A stretch of DNA of 64,000 bases from Aspidiotus rigidus (Eukaryota > Arthropoda > Insecta > Hemiptera > Diaspididae): contig JAVHKY010000082.1 of NCBI GenBank assembly GCA_035079385.1, positions 868,001 to 932,000 of the forward strand, in the 5' to 3' direction. Shown piece by piece: positions 34,160 to 46,769 of the stretch (positions are counted from its first letter, which is position 1; every line of letters starts with the position of its first letter). The position numbers and the translations under genes are program-made. The notes beneath the pieces were generated by a model. That model was given only the letters and a program-made list of their open reading frames with translations. It was not told the origin of the DNA and ran no database searches.

Positions 34160-35805
34160 TTAAATTGTCTGTTGTAACAGATTTTCAAAATTACATAAAT
34201 TAGATGAACTTACTTTACTACTTTCGTTACTGCTAAATGGATTAGTACTACTAACAACATTATTATTTGACGCTACGTTAGCTCTTGGTTGGGCTTGTTT
34301 CCAGGTATTAGACCCGTTATTTTCAAAAAGATTACTATTCGAGTTATTATTGCTACTAGCATTATTACCATTAAAACGAAAATTGGATGAGTTAGCCTGA
34401 GTACCTTGCCTCATATTTCCACGAAATCCACCGTTATGATGGCCTCTGCGGTTACCACCGCCACTAAAATTATTAGCACTACTATTAGCACTACTATTTG
34501 CACTATTAGAATTAACATTATTACTTCCATTACCACCACTATTATAATTATTTCTAAAATTATTCGATGGTGAGGGACATCTATCTGACATGTGCCCAAC
34601 ACCTCCACAATTAAAACAAGTGAGTTTAAACCCATTATTTACATTTCTACTACCTAGATTACGATTTCCTCCACGATTATTAAAACGTCCGCGTCCATTG
34701 CGGCTACGAAAATTCCCACGATCAAAATTACTTATGGACGAAGTACTTCGAACAACACCAGCAAAAGGCATGCTACTATGATCCTTACGATAAGCTTTAT
34801 GAGCATCAATGGCTTTGGTTTTGAGATTCTCTAAAGTTTTAGCAGTATCTGGGAGACCAGCAAACCAATCTTTTACCGATTGAAAATAACTTGGGAGGCT
34901 GGCTTTAAACTGGCGTAATTCCTCTTCTTCTGTACATATTCCCCCACACGAGATATAATTTTGAACGCAATGCTCGAACTTTGAAATAAATTTAACTATA
35001 TCTCCATCCAGATTAAAATATAGCGCCATAAGTTCCCTCCTTGCTTGATCTTCACCAGCATCCGTTTTAATCACGTACAACGAATGCAATTTTTCCCAAA
35101 CGTCGTATGCAGTTTCGCATCTCAAAACTCATTTGGGTGTAATCTGTCCAATATTAACATATACGCTTTCGAATCTCCCTCTTCCTATGCTGCATAATCA
35201 TCTGAAGTCTTATCTATCGCATTAACAAATTCATTTCTCTTCGTTCGGTTCGTCACAAAATTCAGTAATTTATTCCCTCTTAGGGTATATTTCATATAAT
35301 GAGCCCACTCGATAAAATTTTTTCCAGAAAAAATAAACGTTTTCAAATCTTTCTTATCCATCAGTGGAAAGTACTCACGATTAACAGTGTTGAATGAATT
35401 CGTTTGCTGTTGCTCGTCGACAGGAACGTTCTGGCCGTACAACACAAAATCAGCTCCACCGCTCAACTGATAATCCGCTGCGAGTTCGTGCACGCACCGA
35501 GCTCTACGGTTTGCTAATTGAATTAGCTCGTTCAATGCTATTTGGAAAGAATTTCGGTGTGCGAGAAAGACCTGAAAATCAACACTTGATCTCGCCGATA
35601 CGAATTCGTCTTCTCCTTCTTCTTCTTCTCGATTTTTATACTGATCGTCTGACCACTTTGACTGTGAATCGACGGACGTACCTCCTTCCGAAATTGACCT
35701 GAACAGGCGATTTGTTGCTCTCACAAAACTAAGGTCCTTCGCTTCCAATAATCCAGCGGAACCCTTAGATCGCGTATGGTAGTGGCTATTCGAACTATTA
35801 TTCAT
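34160..35805 (-). pseudogene. Copia-1 gag, broken by a TAG and a frameshift
   Basis: The likely start is the ATG at 35803-35805 (MNNSSNSHYHTRSKG), 67 bp inside the 5' LTR; upstream ATGs read hydrophobic junk. The N-terminal part runs to an in-frame TAG at 35185-35187. The same frame continues for about 20 sensible codons. The rest (35125 to 34160) lies in another frame, without an ATG start, and begins CETAYDVWEKLHSLY, a Copia Gag (UBN2-like) capsid motif. A CCHC zinc knuckle follows (CFNCGGVGHMSDRC, residues 170-183 of that part), between Arg/Gly-rich and long Asn/Ser-rich stretches. Gag forms the particle and binds RNA. This copy cannot encode it in one piece. Confidence 0.88.
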
Positions 35806-35859
35806 TAAAAAAAAAACACTGACGACGAACATAAAAAGAGCGCAAATCACTTAACTTCA

Positions 35860-35872
35860 CGCTATGCTGCCA
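35860..35872 (-). promoter_or_regulatory. Copia-1 primer-binding site
   Basis: TGGCAGCATAGCG on the minus strand, immediately after the 5' LTR. It starts with TGG, the complement of a tRNA CCA end, and matches TGGTAGCAGAG (complement of the initiator-Met tRNA 3' end, from memory) at 9 of 11 positions. Which tRNA is used is inferred. Confidence 0.65.
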
Positions 35873-36018
35873 TTTTGAGGACGAACTTTTATTAGAACAG
35901 ATAAGAACACGTTATAACATATGACCAGGATATTGGTAACTAAAAAAACAGATAGCGTAGGTACGCTCTCGCACGCATCCCCTCTAATCTTCGTAGGTCG
36001 TGTTGATAAGATTCGACA
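35873..36018 (-). repeat. Copia-1 5' LTR (146 bp)
   Basis: Identical to 30318-30463. Its boundary is fixed by the GTAAC duplication outside and the TGG primer-binding site inside. Confidence 0.95.
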
Positions 36019-36204
36019 GTAACTTCGAATTGCGGATTTTGTGATCGGAGGTCAGTTTGTTTAACTGAACCGATATAAAATTTGTAATCGGCGTTACATT
36101 TCGATTAGGATAGACCTATTGGGTATCATTTTTAGTCACCAGAGAATTTTTTTTGTTGAAAATTCAGTTTTCACAGAGGGCAATAATATTGAATTCTAGA
36201 AATT

Positions 36205-38010
36205 GTGATCATTTATCAAGTTTTTCAACTGAACCGATATGAAATTCGTAATCTGCGTTACTTTTCGGTTAGGGTAGGTCTATTGGCTTCCATTTTTAGC
36301 TGGCAGAGATTTTTTCCTGATGTTGAGAATTCAGTTTACATAGAGGTCAACAACTTCGAATTCTGGATTTCGTGTTCGGAGTTCGAGTTTTTCAACTGAA
36401 CCGATATGAAATTTGTAATCGGCGTTAAATTTCGATTAGGATAGACCTATTGGGTTTCATTTTCATTCGCCAGAGAAGTTTTTCATTTCAATGGATATCA
36501 AATTTGTAATCTGCGTTAAATTTCGGTTAGGGTAGGTCTATTGGCCTCCATTTTTAGCCGCCAGAGAATTTTTTTTGTTGAATATTCAGTTTTCACAGAG
36601 GGCAATGATTATGAATTATTCGAATTGTGATCGCTATCGAGTTTTTAGGCTGAACCGATATGAAATTTGTAATCTGCGTTAAATTTGGTTAGGATAGGCC
36701 TGATGGGTACCATTTTGTGTCGCGAGAGATTAATTTCTCTTTAATATTCATTTGTCACAGAGGGCAACAATTTCGAATTTCATTCAGCCTGAAACGATCA
36801 GCAGGGTAAGAGCTTTGTTATATGTGTAGAAAGATACCTATCTCCAATTTCTGTCGATGTCACCATCTGTTTAAATTCAATTGAAATCCAGCCCAATACG
36901 ATCAGCAGAATTGAAGCAATGTTTATGTGTAGAAAGATACCATTCTGCAATTTTGGTTGATATCATCATCCATTCAAATTCAATTGAAATTCAGTATGAA
37001 ACGATCAGCAGAATGAGAGCTTTGTTGTTTGTGTAGAAAGATACCATTCTCCAATTTCTGTCGATGTCACCATCTGTTTAAATTCAATTGAAATTCAGTA
37101 TGAAACGATCAGTAGAATAGGAGCTTTGTTATTTGTGTAGAAAGATACCATTCTCCAATTTCTGTCCATATCACACTCTATTCAAATTCATTTGAAATCT
37201 GGGTTAAAACGATCAGCAGAATGAGAGCGTTGTTATTTGTATAGGGAGATACCATTCTCCGATTTCAGTTAATATCATCATCTATTTTAATACAATTGAA
37301 TTTTAGTTTGAAACGATATCCTACTTTGAACTGATACAGTATACTATCGCATTCTCTCGATTCCTGTTATCAGTAAATATTCATGAATGACGTCACGGCG
37401 ATTTAGTCTATTCAAATTCATGTGAAATCTGGGTTAAAACGATCAGCAGAATGAGAGCGTTGTTATATGTATAGGGAGATACCATTCTCCTATCATCATC
37501 TATTTTAATACAATTTAATTTTCGTTTGAAACGATCAGCAGAATGGGAGTTTTGTTATATGTGTAGGGAGATACCATTCTCTAATTTCTGTTCATATTAT
37601 CATCTATTTGAATTCAATTTGAAATTAGTATGAAACGATCAGCAGAATGGGTCTCTTGTTATATGTAAAGGAAGATATCATTCTCCAGATTCTGTCCATA
37701 TCACCATCCATTTAACTTTAATTAAAATATCCTTTAAATTTCGGTTAAAATAGGCCTATTGGTTACCATTTTAAGTTATCAGTGATTATCTTCTGTTAAA
37801 TATTCAGTTTTCACAGAGGGCAAATATTTGGAACTTTGGTATTTGTGATCGGAGGTCAGGTTTTTTCAGGTGAACCGATATGAAATTTGTAATCGGTGTT
37901 AATTTTTCGATTAGGATAGACCTATTGGGTATCATTTTTAGTCGTCAGAGAATTTTTTTTGTTGACAATTCAGTTTTCACAGAGGGCAATAATATTGAAT
38001 TCTAGAAATT
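36205..38010 (+). repeat. HOR unit U1 (1806 bp, aberrant)
   Basis: Leftmost complete unit. Its second and third A subunits are fused by a deletion. Its B block is broken by an 89-bp non-satellite island (37318-37406), followed by a second copy of B monomer 5. Confidence 0.85.
37318..37406. other. Non-satellite island private to unit U1
   Basis: 89 bp with no counterpart in any other unit of the window. It begins ATCCTACTTTGAACTGATAC and includes the CRE-like palindrome TGACGTCA. It interrupts B monomer 6 after GAAACGAT. Confidence 0.8.
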
Positions 38011-39764
38011 GTGATCATTTATCAAGTTTTTCAACTGAACCGATATGAAATTCGTAATCTGCGTTACTTTTCGGTTAGGGTAGGTCTATTGGCTTCCATT
38101 TTTAGCTGGCAGAGATTTTTTCCTGATGTTGAGAATTCAGTTTACATAGAGGGCAACAACTTCGAATTCTGGATTTCGTGTTCGGAGTTCGAGTTTTTCA
38201 ACTGAACCGATATGAAATTTGTAATCGGCGTTAAATTCCGATTAGGATAGACCTATCGGAAATCATTTTTAGTCGCAAGAGATTTTTTCTGTTGAAAATT
38301 CAGTTTTAATAGATGCAGTAACTTCGATTTGCGGATTTTTTGATCGGAGGTCAGTTTGTTTAACTGAACCGATATAAAATTTGTAATGGGCGTTACATTT
38401 CGATTGGGATAGACCTATTGGGTTTCATTTTTAGTCGCTAGATAAGTTTTTCTGTTCAATGGATATGAAATTTGTAATCTGCGTTAAATTTCGGTTAGCG
38501 TAGGTCTATTGGCCTCCATTTTTAGCCGCCAGAGAATTTTTTTTGTTGAATATTCAGTTTTCACAGAGGGCAATGATTATGAATTATTCAAATTGTGATC
38601 GCTATCGAGTTTTTAGGCTGAACCGATATGAAATTTGTAATCTGCGTTAAATTCGGTTAGGATAGGCCTAATGGGTACCATTTTGTGTCGCGAGAGATTA
38701 ATTTCTCTTTAATATTCATTTGTCACAGAGGGCAATAATTTCGAATTTCATTCAGCCTGAAACGATCAGCAGGGTAAGAGCTTTGTTATATGTGTATAAA
38801 GATACCTATATCCAATTTCTGTCGATGTCACCATCTGTTTAAATTCAATTGAAATCCAGTATGAAACGATCAGCAGAATTGAAGCAATGTTATATGTGTA
38901 GAAAGATACCATTCTGCAATTTCGGTTGATATCATCATCCATTCAAATTCAATTGAAATTCAGTATGAAACGATCAGCGGAATGAGAGCTTTGTTGTTTG
39001 TGTAGAAAGATACCATTCTCCAATGTCTGTCGATGTCACCATCTGTTTAAATTCAATTGAAATTCAGTATGAAACGATCAGCAGAATGGGAGCTTTGTTA
39101 TTTGTGTAGAAAGATAGCATTCTCCAATTTCTGTCCATATCACACTCTATTCAAATTCATTTGAAATCTGGGTTAAAACGATCAGCAGAATGAGAGCGTT
39201 GTTATATGTATAGGGAGATACCATTCTCCGATTTCATTTAATATCATCATCTATTTTGATACGATTGAATTTTCGTTTGAAACGATTAGCAGAATGGGAG
39301 TTTTGTTATATGTGTAGGGAGATACCATTCTCTAATTTCTATTCATATTATCATCTATTTGAATTCAATTTGAAATTAGTATGAAACGATCAGCAGAATG
39401 GGTCTCTTGTTATATGTAAAGGAAGATATCATTCTCCAGATTCTGTCCATATCACCATCCATTTAACTTTAATTAAAATATCCTCTAAATTTCGGTTAAA
39501 ATAGGCCTATTGATGGGTACCATTTTAAGTTATCAGCGATTATCTTCTGTTGAATATTCAGTTTTCACGGAGGGCAAATATTTGGAACTTTGGTATTTGT
39601 GATCGGAGGTCAGGTTTTTTCAGGTGAACCGATATGAAATTTGTAATCGGTGTTAATCTTTCGATTAGGATAGACCTATTGGGTATCATTTTTAGTCGCC
39701 AGAGAATTTTTTTTGTTGAAAATTCAGTTTTCACAGAGGGCAATAATATTGAATTCTAGAAATT
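38011..39764 (+). repeat. HOR unit U2 (1754 bp)
   Basis: Standard layout with a 4-bp insertion in the subunit after the B block (TATTGATGGGTACC instead of TATTGGGTACC). Confidence 0.9.
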
Positions 39765-41515
39765 GTGATCATTTATCAAGTTTTTCAACTGAACCGATAT
39801 GAAATTCGTAATCTGCGTTACTTTTCGGTTAGGGTAGGTCTATTGGCTTCCATTTTTAGCTGGCAGAGATTTTTTCCTGATGTTGAGAATTCAGTTTACA
39901 TAGAGGGCAACAACTTCGAATTCTGGATTTCGTGTTCGGAGTTCGAGTTTTTCAACTGAACCGATATGAAATTTGTAATCGGCGTTAAATTTCGATTAGG
40001 ATAGACCTATCGGAAATCATTTTTAGTCGCAAGAGATTTTTTCAGTTGAAAATTCAGTTTTAATAGATGCAGTAACTTCGATTTGCGGATTTTTTGATCG
40101 GAGGTCAGTTTGTTTAACTGAACCGATATAAAATTTGTAATCGGCGTTACATTTCGATTGGGATAGACCTATTGGGTTTCATTTTTAGTCGCCAGAGAAG
40201 TTTTTCAGTTCAATGGATATGAAATTTGTAATCTGCGTTAAATTTCGGTTAGAGTAGGTCTATTGGCCTCCATTTTTAGCCGCCAGAGAATTTTTTTTGT
40301 TGAATATTCAGTTTTCACAGAGGGCAATGATTATGAATTATTCGAATTGTGATCGCTATCGAGTTTTTAGGCTGAACCGATATGAAATTTGTAATCTGCG
40401 TTAAATTCGGTTAGGATAGGCCTAATGGGTACCATTTTGTGTCGCGAGAGATTAATTTCTCTTTAATATTCATTTGTCACAGAGGGCAATAATTTCGAAT
40501 TTCATTCAGCCTGAAACGATCAGCAGGGTAAGAGCTTTGTTATATGTGTAGAAAGATACCATTCTCCAATTTCTGTCGATGTCACCATCTGTTTAAATTC
40601 AATTGAAATTCAGTATGAAACGATCAGCAGAATTGAAGCAATGTTATATGTGTAGAAAGATACCATTCTGCAATTTCGGTTGATATCATCATCCATTCAA
40701 ATTCAATTGAAATTCAGTATGAAACGATCAGCAGAATGAGAGCTTTGTTGTTTGTGTAGAAAGATACCATTCTCCAATGTCTGTCGATGTCACCATCTGT
40801 TTAAATTCAATGGAAATTCAGTATGAAACGATCAGCAGAATGGGAGCTTTGTTATTTGTGTAGAAAGATACCATTCTCCAATTTCTGTCCATATCACACT
40901 CTATTCAAATTCATTTGAAATCTGGGTTAAAACGATCAGCAGAATGAGAGCGTTGTTATATGTATAGGGAGATACCATTCTCCGATTTCAGTTAATATCA
41001 TCATCTATTCTAATATAATTGAATTTTAGTTTGAAACGATCAGCAGAATGGGAGTTTTGTTATATGTGTAGGGAGATACCATTCTCTAATTTCTGTTCAT
41101 ATTATCATCTATTTGAATTCAATTTCAAATTAGTATGAAACGATCAGCAGAATGGGTCTCTTGTTATATGTAAAGGAAGATATCATTCTCCAGATTCTGT
41201 CCATATCACCATCCATTTAACTTTAATTAAAATTTCCTCTAAATTTCGGTTAAAATAGGCCTATTGGGTACCATTTTAAGTTATCAGTGATTATCTTCTG
41301 TTAAATATTCAGTTTTCACAGAGGGCAAATATTTGGAACTTTGGTATTTGTGATCGGAGGTCAGGTTTTTTCAGGTGAACCGATATGAAATTTGTAATCG
41401 GTGTTAATTATTCGATTAGGATAGACCTATTGGGTATCATTTTTAGTCGCCAGAGAATTTTTTTTGTTGAAAATTCAGTTTTCACAGAGGGCAATAATAT
41501 TGAATTCTAGAAATT
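39765..41515 (+). repeat. HOR unit U3 (1751 bp, standard)
   Basis: Standard layout, seven B monomers at exact 104-bp spacing. Confidence 0.9.
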
Positions 41516-43267
41516 GTGATCATTTATCAAGTTTTTCAACTGAACCGATATGAAATTCGTAATCTGCGTTACTTTTCGGTTAGGGTAGGTCTATTGGCTT
41601 CCATTTTTAGCTGGCAGAGATTTTTTCCTGCTGTTGAGAATTCAGTTTACATAGAGGGCAACAACTTCGAATTCTGGATTTCGTGTTCGGAGTTCGAGTT
41701 TTTCAACTGAACCGATATGAAATTTGTAATCGGCGTTAAATTTCGATTAGGATAGACCTATCGGAAATCATTTTTAGTCGCAAGAGATTTTTTCAGTTGA
41801 AAATTCAGTTTTAATAGATGCAGTAACTTCGATTTGCGGATTTTTTGATCGGAGGTCAGTTTGTTTAACTGAACCGATATAAAATTTGTAATCGGCGTTA
41901 CATTTCGATTGGGATAGACCTATTGGGTTTCATTTTTAGTCGCCAGAGAAGTTTTTCAGTTCAATGGATATGAAATTTGTAATCTGCGTTAAATTTCGGT
42001 TAGAGTAGGTCTATTGGCCTCCATTTTTAGCCGCCAGAGAATTTTTTTTGTTGAATATTCAGTTTTCACAGAGAGCAATGATTATGAATTATTCGAATTG
42101 TGATCGCTATCGAGTTTTTAGGCTGAACCGATATGAAATTTGTAATCTGCGTTAAATTCGGTTAGGATAGGCCTAATGGGTACCATTTTGTGTCGCGAGA
42201 GATTAATTTTTCTTTAATATTCATTTGTCACAGAGGGCAATAATTTCGAATTTCATTCAGCCTGAAACGATCAGCAGGGTAAGAGCTTTGTTATATGTGT
42301 ATAAAGATACCTATCTCCAATTTCTGTCGATGTCACCATACGTTTAAATTCAATTGAAATTCATTAAGAAACGATCAGCAGAATTGAAGCAATGTTATAT
42401 GTGTAGAAAGATACCATTCTGCAATTTCGGTTGATATCATCATCCATTCAAATTCAATTGAAATTCAGTATGAAACGATCAGCAGAATGAGAGCTTTGTT
42501 GTTTGTGTAGAAAGATACCATTCTCCAATGTCTGTCGATGTCACCATCTGTTTAAATTCAATTGAAATTCAATATGAAACGATCAGCAGAATGGGAGCTT
42601 TGTTATTTGTGTAGAAAGATACCATTCTCCAATTTCTGTCCATATCACACTCTATTCAAATTCATTTGAAATCTGGGTTAAAACGACCAGCAGAATGAGA
42701 GCGTTGTTATATGTATAGGGAGATACCATTCTCCGATTTCAGTTAATATCATCATCTATTTTAATACAATTGAATTTTCGTTTGAAACGATCAGCAGAAT
42801 GGGAGTTTTGTTATATGTGTAGGGAGATACCATTCTCTAATTTCTGTTCATATTATCATCTATTTGAATTCAATTTGAAATTAGTATGAAACGATCAGCA
42901 GAATGGGTCTCTTGTTATATATAAAGGAAAATATCATTCTCCAGATTCTGTCCATATCACCATCCATTTAACTTTAATTAAAATATCCTTTAAATTTCGG
43001 TTAAAATAGGCCTATTGGGTACCATTTTAAGTTATCAGTGATTATCTTCTGTTAAATATTAAGTTTTCACAGAGGGCAAATATTTGGAACTTTGGTATTT
43101 GTGATCAGGAGGTCAGGTTTTTTCAGGTGAACTGATATGAAATTTGTAATCGGTGTTAATTTTTCGATTAGGATAGACCTATTGGGTATCATTTTTAGTC
43201 GCCAGAGAATTTTTTTTGTTGAAAATTCAGTTTTCACAGAGGGCAATAATATTGAATTCTAGAAATT
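41516..43267 (+). repeat. HOR unit U4 (1752 bp)
   Basis: Standard layout with a 1-bp insertion in the last A subunit (GATCAGGAGGTC). Confidence 0.9.
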
Positions 43268-45018
43268 GTGATCATTTATCAAGTTTTTCAACTGAACCGA
43301 TATGAAATTCGTAATCTGCGTTACTTTTCGGTTAGGGTAGGTCTATTGGCTTCCATTTTTAGCTGGCAGAGATTTTTTCCTGATGTTGAGAATTCAGTTT
43401 ACATAGAGGGCGACAACTTCGAATTCTGGATTTCGTGTTCGGAGTTCGAATTTTTCAACTGAACCGATATGAAATTTGTAATCGGCGTTAAATTCCGATT
43501 AGGATAGACCTATCGGAAATCATTTTTAGTCGCAAGAGATTTTTTCTGTTGAAAATTCAGTTTTAATAGATGCAGTAACTTCGATTTGCGGATTTTTTGA
43601 TCGGAGGTCAGTTTGTTTAACTGAACCGATATAAAATTTGTAATGGGCGTTACATTTCGATTGGGATAGACCTATTGGGTTTCATTTTTAGTCGCCAGAG
43701 AAGTTTTTCAGTTCAATGGATATGAAATTTGTAATCTGCGTTAAATTTCGGTTAGCGTAGGTCTATTGGCCTCCATTTTTAGCCGCCAGAGAATTTTTTT
43801 TGTTGAATATTCAGTTTTCACAGAGGGCAATGATTATGAATTATTCGAATTGTGATCGCTGTCGAGTTTTTAGGCTGAACCGATATGAAATTTGTAATCT
43901 GCGTTAAATTCGGTTAGGATAGGCCTAATGGGTACCATTTTGTGTCGCGAGAGATTAATTTCTCTTTAATATTCATTTGTCACAGAGGGCAATAATTTCG
44001 AATTTCATTCAGCCTGAAACGATCAGCAGGGTAAGAGCTTTGTTATATGTGTATAAAGATACCTATCTCCAATTTCTGTCGATGTCACCATACGTTTAAA
44101 TTCAATTGAAATTCAGTATGAAACGATCAGCAGAATTGAAGCAATGTTATATGTGTAGAAAGATACCATTCTGCAATTTCGGTTGATATCATCATCCATT
44201 CAAATTCAATTGAAATTCAGTATGAAACGATCAGCAGAATGAGAGCTTTGTTGTTTGTGTAGAAAGCTACCATTCTCCAATGTCTGTCGATGTCACCATC
44301 TGTTTAAATTAAATTGAAATTCAGTATGAAACGATCAGCAGAATGGGAGCTTTGTTATTTGTGTAGAAAGATACCATTCTCCAATTTCTGTCCATATCAC
44401 ACTCTATTCAAATTCATTTGAAATCTGGGTTAAAACGATCAGCAGAATGAGAGCGTTGTTATATGTATAGGGAGATACCACTCTCCGATTTCAGTTAATA
44501 TCATCATCTATTCTAATACAATTGAATTTTCGTTTGAAACAATCAGCAGAATGGGAGTTTTGTTATATGTGTAGGGAGATACCATTCTCTAATTTCTGTT
44601 CATATTATCATCTATTTGAATTCAATTTGAAATTAGTATGAAACGATCAGCAGAATGGGTCTCTTGTTATATATAAAGGAAGATATCATTCTCCAGATTC
44701 TGTCCATATCACCATCCATTTAACTTTAATTAAAATATCCTTTAAATTTCGGTTAAAATAGGCCTATTGGGTACCATTTTAAGTTATCAGTGATTATCTT
44801 CTGTTAAATATTCAGTTTTCACAGAGGGCAAATATTTGGAACTTTGGTATTTGTGATCGGAGGTCAGGTTTTTTCAGGTGAACCGATATGAAATTTGTAA
44901 TCGGTGTTAATCTTTCGATTAGGATAGACCTATTGGGTATCATTTTTAGTCGCCAGAGAATTTTTTTTGTTGAAAATTCAGTTTTCACAGAGGGCAATAA
45001 TATTGAATTCTAGAAATT
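43268..45018 (+). repeat. HOR unit U5 (1751 bp, standard)
   Basis: Standard layout; shares with U4 the CACCATACGTTT variant in the first B monomer. Confidence 0.9.
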
Positions 45019-46769
45019 GTGATCATTTATCAAGTTTTTCAACTGAACCGATATGAAATTCGTAATCTGCGTTACTTTTCGGTTAGGGTAGGTCTATTGG
45101 CTTCCATTTTTAGCTGGCAGAGATTTTTTCCTGATGTTGAGAATTCAGTTTACATAGAGGTCAACAACTTCGAATTCTGGATTTCGTGTTCGGAGTTCGA
45201 GTTTTTCAACTGAACCGATATGAAATTTGTAATCGGCGTTAAATTTCGATTCGGATAGACCTATCGGAAATCATTTTTAGTCGCAAGAGATTTTTTCAGT
45301 TGAAAATTCAGTTTTAATAGATGCAGTAACTTCGATTTGCGGATTTTTTGATCGGAGGTCAGTTTGTTTAACTGAACCGATATAAAATTTGTAATCGGCG
45401 TTACATTTCGATTGGGATAGACCTATTGGGTTTCATTTTTAGTCGCCAGAGAAGTTTTTCAGTTCAATGGATATGAAATTTGTAATCTGCGTTAAATTTC
45501 GGTTAGCGTAGGTCTATTGGCCTCCATTTTTAGCCGCCAGAGAATTTTTTTTGTTGAATATTCAGTTTTCACAGAGGGCAATGATTATGAATTATTCGAA
45601 TTGTGATCGCTGTCGAGTTTTTAGGCTGAACCGATATGAAATTTGTAATCTGCGTTAAATTCGGTTAGGATAGGCCTAATGGGTACCATTTTGTGTCGCG
45701 AGAGATTAATTTCTCTTTAATATTCATTTGTCACAGAGGGCAATAATTTCGAATTTCATTCAGCCTGAAACGATCAGCAGGGTAAGAGCTTTGTTATATG
45801 TGTATAAAGATACCTATCTCCAATTTCTGTCGATGTCACCATCTGTTTAAATTCAATTGAAATTCAGTATGAAACGATCAGCAGAATTGAAGCAATGTTA
45901 TATGTGTAGAAAGATACCATTCTGCAATTTCGGTTGATATCATCATCCATTCAAATTCAATTGAAATTCAGTATGAAACGATCAGCAGAATGAGAGCTTT
46001 GTTGTTTGTGTAGAAAGATACCATTCTCCAATGTCTGTCGATGTCACCATCTGTTTAAATTAAATTGAAATTCAGTATGAAACGATCAGCAGAATGGGAG
46101 CTTTGTTATTTGTGTAGAAAGATACCATTCTCCAATTTCTGTCCATATCACACTCTATTCAAATTCATTTGAAATCTGGGTTAAAACGATCAGCAGAATG
46201 AGAGCGTTGTTATATGTATAGGGAGATACCATTCTCCGATTTCAGTTAATATCATCATCTATTCTAATACAATTGAATTTTCGTTTGAAACAATCAGCAG
46301 AATGGGAGTTTTGTTATATGTGTAGGGAGATACCATTCTCTAATTTCTGTTCATATTATCATCTATTTGAATTCAATTTGAAATTAGTATGAAACGATCA
46401 GCAGAATGGGTCTCTTGTTATATATAAAGGAAGATATCATTCTCCAGATTCTGTCCATATCACCATCCATTTAACTTTAATTAAAATATCCTTTAAATTT
46501 CGGTTAAAATAGGCCTATTGGGTACCATTTTAAGTTATCAGTGATTATCTTCTGTTAAATATTCAGTTTTCACAGAGGGCAAATATTTGGAACTTTGGTA
46601 TTTGTGATCGGAGGTCAGGTTTTTTCAGGTGAACCGATATGAAATTTGTAATCGGTGTTAATTTTTCGATTAGGATAGACCTATTGGGTATCATTTTTAG
46701 TCGCCAGAGAATTTTTTTTGTTGAAAATTCAGTTTTCACAGAGGGCAATAATATTGAATTCTAGAAATT
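45019..46769 (+). repeat. HOR unit U6 (1751 bp, standard)
   Basis: Standard layout; shares single-base variants with U5 and U13 (for example TTAAATTAAATTGAAATTC in the B block). Confidence 0.9.

Larger units (their letters stand above)
30318..36018 (-). mobile_element. Copia-1: Copia-class LTR retrotransposon, full length but coding-defective
   Basis: Two identical 146-bp LTRs flank 5.4 kb. A 5-bp target duplication GTAAC lies at 30313-30317 and 36019-36023. In minus orientation the order is LTR, primer-binding site, gag with one CCHC knuckle, integrase, reverse transcriptase, RNase H, purine tract, LTR. Integrase before RT is the Copia order. The identical LTRs mean it inserted recently, yet gag and pol have stops and frame changes and no protease motif is recognisable. 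It was therefore probably moved by proteins supplied from another copy. It sits in a satellite A subunit; the empty site is intact in other units. Confidence 0.95.

Noticed and set aside
31340..35702. Plus-strand open frames across Copia-1 (for example 32180-32512, 34590-34781, 35394-35702)
   Set aside because: Antisense shadows of the minus-strand gag and pol, with no motif of their own.
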